From the NCBI RefSeq assembly GCF_014839805.1, contig NC_051123.1, positions 12,134,727 through 12,198,726 of the forward strand: a stretch of DNA of 64,000 bases, in the 5' to 3' direction. The translations under genes were made by a program, and so were the position numbers. The notes under the pieces are model-generated. The model worked only from the letters and a program-made list of their open reading frames with translations, did no database searches and had not been told where the DNA came from. This DNA comes from Manduca sexta (lineage: Eukaryota > Arthropoda > Insecta > Lepidoptera > Sphingidae). Of the stretch, positions 38,030-51,455 are shown piece by piece (within the stretch, counting starts at the first letter, position 1; every line of letters begins with the position of its first letter).

Positions 38030-38150
38030 ATCATGATCATTATCAGGGTCGCCCTCTATTACATCATGGGACGGAATAGACATGGCAAAAAGTTTGTGCT
38101 CTGGTTGCACCTCTGCCTGCTTCTCAAGGAAAGACGCGATGTGCGTTGTT
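38030..38150 (+). mobile_element. SINE 3' fragment, family C
   Basis: TCGCCCTCTATTACATCATG GGACGGAATAGACATGG and TTGCACCTCTGCCTGCTTCT followed by GATGTGCGTTG resemble a widespread lepidopteran SINE tail. The element at 62222 shares ATCACATCATGGGACG at the same place. The 5' tRNA-like head is missing. Confidence 0.55.
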
Positions 38151-39541
38151 TGGAATAAAGTCAGGCAGGCGACTGATTGTGAAACTAATCCAAATAGATT
38201 CTGGAATATGGGTGAAGAGGTACCTATTTATATGGGCTTTATATTGACAGGAGACAAGTTAGAAGAATATATTGTTTGTCTCATCATTGTCTACCCGTTA
38301 AGATATGTATGTCAATATTATGTATATTAAACCCATTCGTCAATAAATGCACTTCGATTTTTCCATACAAGTCGTAAATAACGAATCAGTCTTAACATAA
38401 CTCTTATTAATAATCGCGATTGATTAACGAACCATTTAAAAGATACACTACTTTAACGGAATTCGCAATATTTGTGCCATAACCCAAAGATTAAACAGCG
38501 TAGATAGAACACGTACCACTGCCTACTCGTTCGGTGTCTCTACGAGTAATGCTAACTATGCAACCGACAATTACGTTTTTGTCCAAGTAGGTTGGAAGTT
38601 TCTAGAAATAATTCCTCAGAGGTAAACGTGTAATGAACCGCGCTTATTAACTTGATGCAATTATTATAATTTAACATGATTGAGATTAAAATTATGAAAT
38701 GGAACGTTGAGGCGAACACTATTTTACTAGACGTTTACGTCTTAAGGAATTTCTGAGGAATTTTTATTTGATATTTTTTATACGATGTATCTTTGAGATA
38801 TTAGAAGGCATTTAGTAGGTGATAACGCAACCTAAGAACTAAAATGACCTAACTCAAAATTTATATATTTCTTGATTTTGTTAAAAACGTCATTCCAAAA
38901 CATGCTCTTTATCCTAGGACGATAAAATGACAAAATTATAGAACAAAAACAGAGATTCTCATTTTCGACGACGGTCATATTCACTGCCTTCTTTATTGTT
39001 TTCAAATCTTTTATATTCGTGTCCCACAAACCGACTTTTTTGAGTTAGGTGACTTTAGTTCTAAGAGTGCGATAATATTTGATTTTTGTATGCAAGAATT
39101 TGACTGGGTAAGACCTCCGTTTTACCTTTACCGACGTCAATCACTGTTCTATTCTAATTTGAAGAAAATTGTACTTATTAGTACACGAAATATGGCTGAC
39201 ATTGCTACTCAAACCATGTTTTTCCTATCAACCAATGGACTCGTCTCGCAATTTATAACGAGTAATTATATTTTATCAAATCTTAGTTACATAAATTTAA
39301 AAAACACAATTTATTCAAAGAGGTATACATAACAACGATCTCTAATTAGTAATAACATGTCGAAGATCACCGTTTATTATCTATCAATACGAAGGTAAAC
39401 TAATACACGGCCATTACGAGTACTCGTTGAAGTGTGTACAATGGGGACAAATTACCTCCCATTCGACCTCTAATGAGCTTCACACAATGGAAACACTAAC
39501 CTCGTGCCACGGTGTTTAACGACGATTGATTCCTTACACGT

Positions 39542-39561
39542 ATATTCTAGATCTAGAATAT
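39542..39561. repeat. Perfect 20-bp palindrome
   Basis: ATATTCTAGATCTAGAATAT is its own reverse complement over all 20 bases. No associated gene or repeat boundary is visible. Confidence 0.9.
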
Positions 39562-40109
39562 TCCACGTGTTATTAGACTAATACGTTTAATTTGAAGATA
39601 CTAGTGACTAAAAAATAAATTTCGAATTTTGGAGGTTTCGATACGATAAATACTTATATATGAAAATAAATTGTTATGGGTATGTGGATACGCTACTATC
39701 ATATAATTGGATAGAAATATCATATAATATAATAGGGTTGAAGGAGGCGTAACAGACGTAGACAGAGACCCATTTAGTCAAATGATTTACCATTATTATA
39801 AGGTTAATGTAGGTAAAATAAAATCGTAAGCTGCATAAACGTAGACGTGGCCTTACTATAATCATTGTTAAAAGGCAACAGACAGCCCGCGCAAGGCGGC
39901 TTCTTTGGTCTATTTTTAATGTAATTAAATACTATGAAATTTTAATGGTGCATGTGCCAGAGGTTTTTTTATGTTTATTATAAAATTGTATGACAAGACG
40001 AATTTAGCAAGGGCGTTGGACTTTATTTATATAAATGTTAAGTCCAATCAGTGAGGTCTCTTTTAATCTTTATTCTACAATGATTTTTGTTAAACTGAAT
40101 GTCGATACG

Positions 40110-40262
40110 AGCTTTCCGTTCGCCTGATGGTATGCGATACGACCGATCATAAACAGTAGAAACACCATCCAACACCTTGAATTACAAAGTATAGTTCGGT
40201 ATTTCATGCGCTCGCCATCCTGAGACATGAGATGTTAAGTCTTATTATGTCCTGTAGTTACT
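40110..40262 (-). mobile_element. LINE (CR1-like) 3' end fragment
   Basis: On the plus strand it starts TTCGCCTGATGGTATGCGAT and ends GCTCGCCATCCTGAGACATG plus AGATGTTAAGTC, a non-LTR element 3' segment that I associate with many Lepidoptera. No reverse-transcriptase frame is present. Confidence 0.5.
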
Positions 40263-40359
40263 TTTACCCCACTTATTTGATTTTATAATCTCTTATCCCG
40301 ATAAGTAATTTAGCTATGGATAAAAATTTGTTTTATAACTTGTAATAGAAATAGCAGTC

Positions 40360-40396
40360 AATATTCACAGCATCTTTGTACATATCTGTGAATATT
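40360..40396. repeat. Perfect 11-bp hairpin
   Basis: AATATTCACAG pairs with CTGTGAATATT across a 15-base loop. The stem is too short for a typical miRNA precursor. Confidence 0.85.
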
Positions 40397-41320
40397 CAAA
40401 TCCATTGATACAAAACCGGCGATAGTCTTTAGGCTCAATTTGGCGACACCTTTGTGACTTATTCTTTATTTCTATAGGTTTAGGGTTGATAATTGATGCC
40501 ATCGATATGTCGCTCATAGGGTTAGGGTGCTGCAAAAATGTAGCCGAGCGTGACTTGTAGTGAATACGCAAAATACTGCTTTAGGGTTGGCAGTTTTTGT
40601 AATTAACGTAATACGTTCATATAATATATATTTATTTTATTTATTAGTCTTACCAGCGTTACATCATTGCTTATAAACTAACATAAAATTAATAATATTA
40701 TGATTCGCTATTATATATAAACACCATATATAATTTTATACGTCTATTGCCGTATCGATGTTGTCAGACGACTTCTATAACGTGTTTGGGGATAAAGGAA
40801 ACGAAAAAAGTAAATGTATCATAACAGAGATATTTTGTATCTTGAATTGGAACTATATGCCATTTGTATGTACTATGTAATTTATCAATATTACAAATAT
40901 TTTTGTTTTCGTAGATTGGAATCTGTGCCTGATTGTGCTATTGTCATTGTTATAAAGAGGTGGTAATTGGTTTACTCCTTCTAAACCCTGAATATGCAGA
41001 GATAGGGACGATTTTACGCTTTAATATTCCCATAAATTATAATCAATACATACATACACTGCCATCTATATTTACAATTGTTTCTGTCCATCCAAAGGTT
41101 GTCTGGAAGAAATCGCTTATAGCTTTAAGAACGCCCATTGTATAACCATGTCTTGTATTTGATTTCTTCTATGTTTTTCTGCTTTATTGATTGTGCAATA
41201 AAGAGCTTTAAATTTAATCTGTCTAATAGAATTTGCAACACTGGTTGGGAATTAAGGTTTTTAACGTTGATTGACAATCTTAAACGATATCAAGTGTTTT
41301 TCAACATCGTTTCACTAAAT

Positions 41321-41510
41321 CTATCCGAAAGTAGGCCCTAATGAATCATACCTCTTGTTCAGGCAGATATGGGTAGGCACGCCTTTTGACTCCAGCGTAA
41401 CGCAGCAGAATTCTTTTTTCTTGTACTTTAAATATCTCTTCGCGTGGCAGCCCTGTGAGAGCAGTGTCCCTGATTGGGCTCTGCTCATCTTACGCCCGCA
41501 TTACCCTTTC
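41321..41510 (-). other. GC-richer islet with a 55-codon open frame
   Basis: From ATG at 41488 to TAG at 41321 the minus strand reads 55 codons including KRYLKYKKKEFCCVTLESKG and VPTHICLNKRYDSL. A donor-like AAGAG/GTATGA lies within it. I do not recognise the peptide. The composition stands out from the AT-rich intron; a dispersed repeat is the likeliest explanation, and a short exon is possible. Confidence 0.25.
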
Positions 41511-42429
41511 GTTTTCCTTCCGATAGCGGCCTTTGTACCACCCCATCCTACTTATCTGAGATCATACGCTGACAATTTTCCTTTTTTTTTCAACTTCATC
41601 GATTAAGAATGTGCTGTGATTAAGTCTCTGAAATTAGCTATCTGGAGTTCTTTTGATGACAGATTGGAGTAGTCACGATTTTTGGATTGTAATAATTGAA
41701 AGGCAAGTTTTTGTTTTGATATTTAACAAATGACTTAGAGTTCCCGCCGCTAAGATCTAGTCTGCCATTGCAGAAATAAACTCAATGTATAGAATATGAA
41801 ATCAAAGCCAAATAGACAAATAACACCATTGCAAATCGTCAAAGACAATCAAGAAGTATGTCAAAATCAAACCTAAAAACCGGTTAAATACCCACATTAC
41901 CAACTTTAAACTTGAATCGAATAGAAGCTAGTGAAAGTACTTCGAAGGGGGTGAATTCGTTAACACACTTTCGTCGAACTACCCTCGTTTATGCTAGCAA
42001 ATACGAGGACAAACTAATAAATGTGAATGTTTAATATTCCGAATCATCTTCTCCCTAACGTCGCCCTTTCAATACTTGCTTTGGTTATATCGAATTTGTG
42101 CGAGCAGACTGTGCGACTGTGCTACGAAATGTCGCGATTTGTTGAAGCCTCTTTTTGTAGTTATTGGTTTGATGTGGTGTGACAATATTTTTTTTGCAAT
42201 TTATTTATGTTATCGATGCCTTTATTTGCAATTTTTATATAGAAATATATTTGATTTCTTTGCATAAATGTGTAAAATAAAAAACAATGTTGTAATGTTT
42301 TTATATGTAAAGCATAATGCTGCTTAGCTATTGTCATTGACAAATCAGATGTTAAGCACTAAGTTACATACTCAGTCAAACTCCACAAGTTATTCAATAT
42401 ACTAAACTTGACTAGTCTGTAAATCTGGC

Positions 42430-42580
42430 GACAAAAAATCGCCCTACACGCAACCAGTCGCACCAGCCGCCCGTCTGCCGCCCACTTATCACATTACCGC
42501 CGAAGACGTAAGGCGGAACTGCCGGCAGACGTTACGGCCGATTCCGCGAGTGATTTCCCCTGGAACCAATGTACCATATA
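42430..42580. other. GC-rich islet with nested inverted repeats and TATA-like end
   Basis: CGTCTGCCG (42472) pairs with CGGCAGACG (42523), and inside them CCGCC (42497) pairs with GGCGG (42512). A CCAATGTACCATATAAATA stretch follows. It could be a cruciform-prone element, a promoter or an ncRNA. Confidence 0.4.
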
Positions 42581-44991
42581 AATACCATTATTCTGAAACA
42601 ATTCGCGCTCTCGCTTTTCATATTTGAATCGTTTTGTGAAGGGCCAAGGAAATGATTCGGTCTTGTTTTGCATAAACTTCGACGTTTGGAGGTAAGGAAT
42701 TTGAGACGTGGAATAAAATGATTGGTGATTTGTAGTAGGTTGGTGAGCTAATGCGTGACCTGAAGCTGAATGATTAACTTCAACATCCTTAAAAAATCCT
42801 GGTTACATTGCTACCCTTAGTGAAAAAGAAATGAAGAGTGCCAAATTCCATTGACTTAATAAAACGCAACAGCAAAATCATTGTTCATAATAGAAATGTT
42901 AGTACCTCAGTCAAATCAGTCTACAGGCTCTAAAACCCTTTAATTATCGCATACAAGAAACCCAAGTACCCTCCATCCTTACAAGGCGTTTCAACAATCA
43001 ATTTGTCGAATGTTACATTCTTATCAGCATGAGACGATTTTACGAGCGAATTCCTCCCTCCCCAGCCTCCTAAATCCCCCTATTGTTTGTACATATGGAT
43101 TAATGAGTAGCGATTGTGTTTTTGTTCATCTAAAAATATGGAGAAATCTGTTTCATTGAATAAAAAAGCTATCTCCACAACATTACTATCGAAATAAAAA
43201 AATAAACTAACCCAACTTCAAATATACTCATTTCAATAAATCGGTTTATCGTTCAATAACCGTAAATACCAATTCGAAATCGGTAATAGATTAGAATAAC
43301 CGATAATGGACAACTTTATACACCATAGACAAAATAGAGGGTTAGGGCTCCGTTCATTGATCACGCCTGTATCGAATATTGATTGATATCGGCTCCGTGG
43401 GGTGATGTTATTGACGGAACCACAATCGGCTGTTGTGGAGATTTTTTAGGGGCGCCTGTGAGGGTAGTTTTTTTATAATTGGAATAATTGATTGTTTGGA
43501 TTCAGTGTCAATATGCTTTGCGTTTGTTTGGTCGAGGGTCATATCAATATAATTGTTTGAATATATTTGTTTTGACGTTGGTCTGTCAAAGCCTATTATT
43601 GCGTAAATAAGTCAACACATTTTACTACAGTAGATGAACACATATTAAATACATGCAAATTAAATCCCCTAAACAGAACTCCTTACAACACAAAGCATAG
43701 ACAAAACAAATCCATAGACAATATAGATTCGAACGCTTCCATATTCGCGCTCACACTTCAATATGCGAAATTGACACCGCAATATTACAAACAGAAATAA
43801 GATTGCCTCGAGCCTCCCCGTGCGGGCGGGGGCTGGGGTGTTACTTTATTATCCAGAATGTCTTCACGATTGAAACCAATTGTTAATTGAGCTATATCTA
43901 TGAAAATTGCGTTTGTTGCGTCGCCGATTCTTATCGGAATTTGTCGTTAAATTTATTACAATGGCGGGCGCGGATTGCGCGCGGAACAGCCGTCTTATTG
44001 GTATATGGAATTCATATTTCGAATTATAGGATTCAGAATTTGAAAATGTATTTTTTTTTAATTAGAATTATAACAAAAAAACAGTATTATCATCGCCATA
44101 AAGGTAAGGTCTTTATGGTTTCACGTTGTTCTTAACACGTTGATTTCTAAAACTTCTTTGCCTTATGGGAAGCTGCATTATCCCTTAGTGCTGTAGAAAC
44201 CGTGCTTTTATATCGCGAAAAGAAGGAGCAACGAGAAAAATCTAATGATTCAAAATATTAATTGTATTAAGTAAATTAAAAGTGATGAATTAAAATTAAT
44301 GTGCAAAATTTAATTAATTAAATCAGTTTTTATGTTACTTAAGTATCGCTAACATCACAAAAAGCAAACAATGATTATAAATTATTTTAATCTCTAATGA
44401 AGAAAATGCAAAACCCCAGAACCGCCAAAAATAATTTCAATACATTAAAGCTAACGTATACTGCAGCAAAACAATTATACAAAACAGGAAGGCGCCCGAC
44501 AATAGTTAGACAAATGAATAAATCCAAATGGAAATTTCCCTATTCGTGAACAATAGTTAGATTTTAGAGGCTGTATCTCATACAGACAGATTGATTGGGG
44601 CCTGGTTCGAGGTAAGGAGGTGAGGACGGAGCTGGCTGGAGAGAAAATATTTTTTGAATTTAAAGTTTTGATTTTAAATTTGGAACGTTTTTTGAAATGC
44701 GTTCTATCGACTAATTAACGGTTATTGCTGTTATAAAATAAAGCGTGATTTTTTTTTATAAATGTTCCAGGGGTGCGGCATAACAACCTTTTTTCTTAAT
44801 TATCACATCGTATCAGTTCAAACTAAAGGTCCACCGAGCCCGTCAGTAGATCAGCATCCCGCACAATCTCGCAAAATCTCAAGTTTCTACATAAATAACA
44901 TTGCGTTCGCATAAATTTCGATTCTCTCTCCATATTTTGTTACCTGCGCCGTTTGTTACGATTTTATTATGAAAATGAATGGCAGCCGAGC

Positions 44992-45032
44992 GGGGAGGGG
45001 GTCGGTTGTGGGGGGGAGTGGGGAGAAGGGGG
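44992..45032 (+). other. G-quadruplex-forming tract
   Basis: Five runs of four or more G (GGGGAGGGGG, then GGGGGGG, GGGG, GGGGG) are separated by loops of 1, 8, 3 and 4 bases. It is isolated in AT-rich sequence. Confidence 0.65.
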
Positions 45033-48000
45033 CTCGTAGACGATCAAAAGGGTACCTAATTCGTACATTCGGTACACTATGGTAACTATGGAGTTTTATG
45101 GATGGAAATCTTTTATGGGATAATCAAATTTTGTAATATTAATGTTCTTAATTTGCGTCCGAAATTGATTTTCGTGTTTATTTCAGTGCGCCGTTTGGTA
45201 GTTTGAGATTTAGTTTTGTTGTGTGTACGATGAGGAATGATGTGATAAGTTTAGTTTGGCTTTTTGGAGATTTTCATTGATGGTCTAGTCATTAAGTTGA
45301 GATTTTTTGAATCATTAATATGTAGATAGAAATACGAGCACTTATATTTCGTATTTAGTGTAATATTTTTTGGTTTGCCCATTTACCATCTGAAGTTCTA
45401 ACTTTTGTAACATTTTCTCTATTGCCGAACTTTTCCTATCGAACTAATAGAAACAATAAATAATTATAATTTAACCAAAAAACAACCGTCATTACTTTAA
45501 TTGTAACCGCCGTGTGACGTCAACTTATTTTTGACATGTCGCCGCGAACAATTAATTTGCGGCAGCCGCCATTTTGGCGCGTTAAAACGTTTGCCACCAT
45601 TTTGTATGTTAGAATTAATTGGAATTTATATTTGTTCAAAAACGCTCACGTGTAATTATAACGGTGTACTTGTCAAAGGCAACTCCTTGTTAGGAAAGGA
45701 AAAACAACGTTTGTCGAGAGGAATGGAGTGAAAAATTCTGTTACGTGCTGGCTTGTGTTGTGTTGTAGTGGAACAGGGAAGTGTTGCGAGTTCCTTTTTC
45801 AAATAAATATTATTCCGGCCAAGTTTAAAATGAATAGAATTTAGTTTATGGTAAAAACAGCATAACCGATCGTTAAGTTTTCAAATTTAGAACCCATTTA
45901 ATATTTAAAGTTATGATATTAAGTTTGAATTACGAACCATCCATCTTTCCAATTTTAATATCAAAGAGGCAAAGGAAACCTAAACATCCGAACACGTGCG
46001 CAGTTAATGCTGAAAGTATTAAACTAGTACATAACGTTAAGCGTAACGTGGAAACCTGTGAAAATATGTAAATTGATCCTTGGAGATGCCGGACCGACGG
46101 ACTGAGTGAAATTTGAATATAAACTTTCCGCTGGCATCGTATAGGCGTCATTTATTTCGGACCGACCATAAAATATAATGATTTTTGACGTAGCTAAGGG
46201 CGGTATTAATTTTGCGGGCGGCGGTTTATGGCGGGTATATCGACAGGTAACGTCGGATGAGTTCATTATGCTTTGGGTTCGGGATAAGGCTACGGATGAA
46301 TATGTTATGAAGTGTTCGATAGATGTGTTTTTGAGTTGTCATTTAATATTATACTTAATAATGATATTATTATCATCAAGGTAACTGTATGAAGGCATAT
46401 TAGAGCATTGATTACGTAATCCTGCTGTAACCTACTAACAGAACTTCGCTTACTAATATTCTTTACAAAGCAAGTACGACTAGACACTGAACTCTGTTTC
46501 GTCCTGAAACAAAATGAATCACAACCGCAAAGTACCAATACAATTTTCCGCGAATAAATACGACAAAATGAAATTTAAAATCCATTATCAGCATATCTCC
46601 AAGTCTAAATATATTCAGTATAAAAAAATAACCTCAAAACGGACGCCACTCGTCTGAATAAGAGATCGGCAATATTTACATAAAAAACAAATAATACAAG
46701 CCCGAGACGGGATGCGTGCATAAAATTAAAATCGATGAGAAATTCTACCCTACGAATTAAATATCATCGCCCTGTCGCACACACACACCCCGCACACACA
46801 CAACGCAAATACACGACGCAAGATCTAGATTAAAGTTGAAGGGTCGATGTGCATCGCGATATTTTAATGGCAGCTTATTCAAATTTCGAATGGCCGTTCT
46901 TTATTTGAATTAAGAATAAAAGTTTTGTCTATGATTCAGATGTTCTAAATTTAAAGTGTTTATGTGAAAATGGAAATGCATATTTGTTTACGATAAAATT
47001 ATTAAGTTTTTTTTTAAATAAGCTTTTAGGTATTTAAGTGATTCAGGTTATTATCTCAATTCGCAAGTCTACTTAAAAATTAGGTGTTTCTCTACGAATG
47101 ATGAAGTATTATTGTAGTGTCAGCGAAGAAACTAGCATTTATACTGTAATGATATTTTTCTCATACTCTTGTTTATGTAAGAGTAGGTAGGTGTCTCCCA
47201 CATCACCATTTGGCAAAGGAAATGCTCTCCCGCCTGGAAAGAGTTAAATAAAATACCATAAACTAAATCACAGTGGTAGTCGAATCAAAAAAGAAATAAT
47301 TACATTCTTCCGAACCATAAAGAATAGATACAAAAGAAAAAATCACATTTCCAATGGGGTGTAGCTTAAAATATCGGTCCGTGCTTATTTGCATACTAAC
47401 TAAAATAATTTATTATTTTTTCACCCCAGGGTAAGTACGTGGGGTGAGATTTCACAATGAGTGGTGACTAGGTACCGAGTGTTATTGGCCTGATTGGGGT
47501 ACGTTACTTCGTATAACATTTATTAGTATTGCCAGCTGAAGTTTTAACGCCGGTCCCAAATGCAAATTGAACATGTTTTATGGGGAAAAAACGGGACGGC
47601 TTTTGTTTCGAATGATGCACGAGTCACTAATGCTTTTGGAAGATATTATTGATTGGATTGTTTTGCTGTGTTACTTTGGCAGTTAAATGGTTAGAATAAT
47701 AATTATAGTCGATATCGCCTACAGAAGACCTCTATTGAATAATAAAAATGCACTCACTAATAATCTAATCTCAGTATCAAAGTTTACGAACAGCTTACTT
47801 TATCTGCGCAAACAAATTTAATCCCGTTAAACGATCGTCAAACAAAATTTCGAAACCATAAGGTCCTTTCAAATTTAATACAGATCAGTCTGATGCCACA
47901 CAAAACACAAGTTCTAAACAAATAACGTATTAAACTAACACGGAAATGCAATATTCCACGTCAAAATAGATGCTTAAAAGTTTTGGATCAAAGCGCTTCG

Positions 48001-49693
48001 GAAATCAAAGTACGGTCGGCAAAACGACGAGTGGATCGCGGTTCGGCGCATCGCATCCTTACAATGCGCCGTGTGATTGCACGGAACAAAGCCCTCGTGC
48101 AACTCCGTGCGCGCTCGTCTACGGGAAAAGTTCGCCGACTCGCGCCGAACTCTCTGTCACTTGTTCCACGTCATTTTTGAATTTCGAAATCGGCGTTCTG
48201 ATTATTGTCTATTTCGGATATTTGAAAATGGAACTTTTTGAATTTGAGCTCGATACAAATGCAGAACTGCAGCGATTAAACAAAACTTCATTTTTAAATC
48301 GGTAAAGGTCGATGTTCTTCAAGCAGGAAACTTTGATAATTGTTTTAAAAGTCTATAATTTTAAAGACTGGGGAGCTGCGAAAAGGTTTTTTCGTTCACA
48401 AAGGGGGGCTGTTTACATTTTATACCATGAAAACATAAACTTTCGAAACACAGGAAGTATATGTACATACACTCAAGTGAACATTCTACATCCAATGGTT
48501 TTCACAACTCAAACTCAAATTCAAAGATATCGTCAAATATTTAAATAATATAAAATATTTTTATGTCGACCGTTCACTAGAATGTTTCGAACGAAATTAT
48601 CATTTCGTATCAAAGGGGAAATAATTTTAAATATATCGTGAATGTACGTAGGTCTGTCCAGACAGACTCACACCGACACCGGCCAAGATTTATACCATGT
48701 TGTCTAGGAGCTAGAAACTCTAATACATACTTTATCCCAGAAAAAAAAGGAATATTGCGCACAAAAAATATCTAAAACTAAAAGTATATAGAAGAATAAT
48801 ATAAATGATGACTTATACTTAGTTGCATGTTATGGTTATTATTTTTACCATGACAGCTTTATGTCAACAATTAATTAATTAAAAACTTAATATCGAAGTA
48901 CAAATAAGAATATTAATATCAATAGCGCATGGGTATACCAAAGCATTAAAGTCCATCATTGGCTGAATGCAGGTTAATAGAAAGATATTCTTAGATTAGT
49001 AGCCGGTATAATGTCATTTAGCGAGTCACAAACTTTATGAAGTTTCTAAAGTTATATTTGCCAACAATTTGGACTGACTGTAAGTGCTTCTCAATGAAGG
49101 AATATCTGATTTTAGTTATTAAATTGCTATTGGGTTTTTGTGGGACGAGATGTCGATAATTAGTTTGCTACAATATAATGCGATATATAGATTCCAAGAA
49201 ACATTAAGTATTTTGCTGTACGAAGGATTTATGACATGATAATTTATTCACGTTGTTCCCTAACTAAATTACTTCTTTAACTATCAGATCTTGTCCCAAG
49301 GAAGGTGTGCGTCTCTCGGCGTTCATACGCGATACTGTTTAAATTCTACGATTCACTGATGCGTTATATGTTGCGTGGTTTTTTTATATTTTTCAATGTC
49401 TGGCCGCGCCTTTTGTTTTGTGGCGCGATGGTTACAACACTTTTTTAATTGTACTCTATGACAATATTACGGCTCACGTTCGGTTTTTTATTTGAATGTG
49501 TTTTTGATTGGTATATAATGTGAATTGTATAAGTTAATATTTGGTTACATTAATTGGTCAACGGTGTGACAAGATTTAACGCTTAGATCGTGAAAAATTA
49601 CTCTCAGGTCGAGCAATTACTCACGTGGTCCTGATTGCCAACAAATTAATTGCTCAAAGCCGAGTAAGCCCACATACTTAAATATATCACGAG

Positions 49694-49812
49694 ACTGGCC
49701 ACTAATCACGTTTTAAAAATAGAACAATCTTAAAATCCTGACACAACACTGGCCACTAAATCCACTTAAATAAAAAAAAATCCAGACAAGGCTGGCCAGT
49801 AATCCCGCGAAA
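49694..49812. repeat. Degenerate triplicated ctggcca motif
   Basis: ACTGGCCACTAATC (49694), ACTGGCCACTAAATC (49748) and GCTGGCCAGTAATC (49791) recur at spacings of 54 and 43 bases with AT-rich filler of similar content. Confidence 0.6.
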
Positions 49813-51156
49813 TAAACTGGCTGAAAATTCCTACTATGACTAATTAAAACCAAAATCAGAGTCAGTCGCTGTATCTGACTCTAAAATCGATACAAACGGA
49901 GGGGATGCATCGAAAGACACCGGACCGAAGAAGGGGTGCTTTTTGATTGAATATCTGTTATTAAGACCCCTCACGCACACAGATATTATAAATATGCATG
50001 AGTGTTGTTAAAATTTTCCAGTGTCTCCATTGCGAGGGATGTGGGATTGCGTAAGAAGAGTTTGAGTTCGATTCTCAATTGTGATCGTGATGATCTGAAA
50101 TAAATTCGAAAGTATTTGATGATTTTAAAAATTCTAAGCTTTAATTTACTGATTGTAAGCTGATGATTTTTATTTGGATTTAACTACTGTTTTCTGGATT
50201 TATATAATGGTATGAGGACTTCAATCTTGTATTGTAATCGTACACAACACGACTCCACAGCGCGTGGTTCCACCCAAAATGATATGCCGACTTTACCGAA
50301 TTTAATTAATTGTTGTATTTGTTTTTCCCTGACACTGGATAATTAATAAGGACACACGAATGAGGCTTCCTTTCAGCTATTGTTTGGAGCTCGCGTAATT
50401 TTTTGTGCTTCAAACTTGGAAATTAATTTCGCCTATCTCGTGCAGAATGTCTTCCGTTTTGTTTTTTTTATTGAAGATTGGGAGTTTTGGGAATTTTATT
50501 TTAATTGAATTGAGGGAGTTCGGAAATGTTTAATTTTTTTTCATAGATATAGTGGGTCATTTAATAATCTTGTGGAAGTGAAAAATACGCACAATGGATG
50601 AAGAATGCATAATTGACCTTTAAAGATTGAGCATTGGAGAGGACCTCTGTGAACCATTATATAATATTAGTTTAAAAAACTGGACCTGACCTTGGAGATT
50701 GACCTAAATTCCTTCTCAATTGCTGACTTCCTTATCCCCATGCGAGGTGTTTTCACAAATCAGTACCAATTCAGCTCCGGCACAAATGTCATCGTGATAT
50801 TAATAAGTTCTGTCACTTGACGCACTAATCGTGACTACAATGACATGTGACAGTAATGACAGCGGACGCGGCGCGCACCAACTGTCAAGAGCTGGCCGCA
50901 GTTCAATATAATTTTTAAATTTTGGCAATTCGTTTCTTTTTTTAAACGTTCGTTTCCTGTTTTTGTCAGTGTTTGATAGTTTGTCATTTTATTAAATTAT
51001 GATTTTATTTCGAGTTTATGTTTTAATAAAAGATTATGTTGTGTTATTTATGAAGTAGTTGTACAGAATTAGTTTATTAAATTGATCTGTTAATATATTG
51101 ACGGACTGTGGTTGATACGTCTATTTAAAATCATTCATTGATTCAATAATCGTGAT

Positions 51157-51350
51157 TTGCTGGTGGTAGGATATATTTTATATCCGCGCGGATAGTGACC
51201 ACCGTACACAATGTGTTAATACCCGCCATAGTGGCCCACGTGTATCGCGTTCCGGGATCAAGCTGTGTATCAAACAGGCCGGCATATTTGTGTCGATCGT
51301 CGACGTGTATCTCTCGAGTCCACATTCTATTGGACCCCACTCCACTTCCC
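51157..51350 (+). repeat. Unclassified dispersed repeat, third copy
   Basis: Starts TTTGCTGGTGGTAGGATATA, continues GATAGTGACCACCGTACACA, CCGCCATAGTGGCCCACGTG and GCGTTCCGGGATCAAGCTGT, and ends CCCACTCCACTTCCCAC. It matches the minus-strand element at 35410-35582 and the fragment at 29625. Two overlapping minus frames are open here, but this is a repeat rather than a gene. Confidence 0.75.
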
Positions 51351-51455
51351 ACAAAAATTTATGACGAGACGAGTCTATCGCTTTATACACACAACAATCA
51401 TAAAGAAACATCACTTAAAACTTAAAAAAAAATTACTGATATATTACAACCCTAA

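Noticed and set aside
46770..46805. CACACA run as a functional repeat
   Set aside because: Short interrupted dinucleotide run; ordinary microsatellite.
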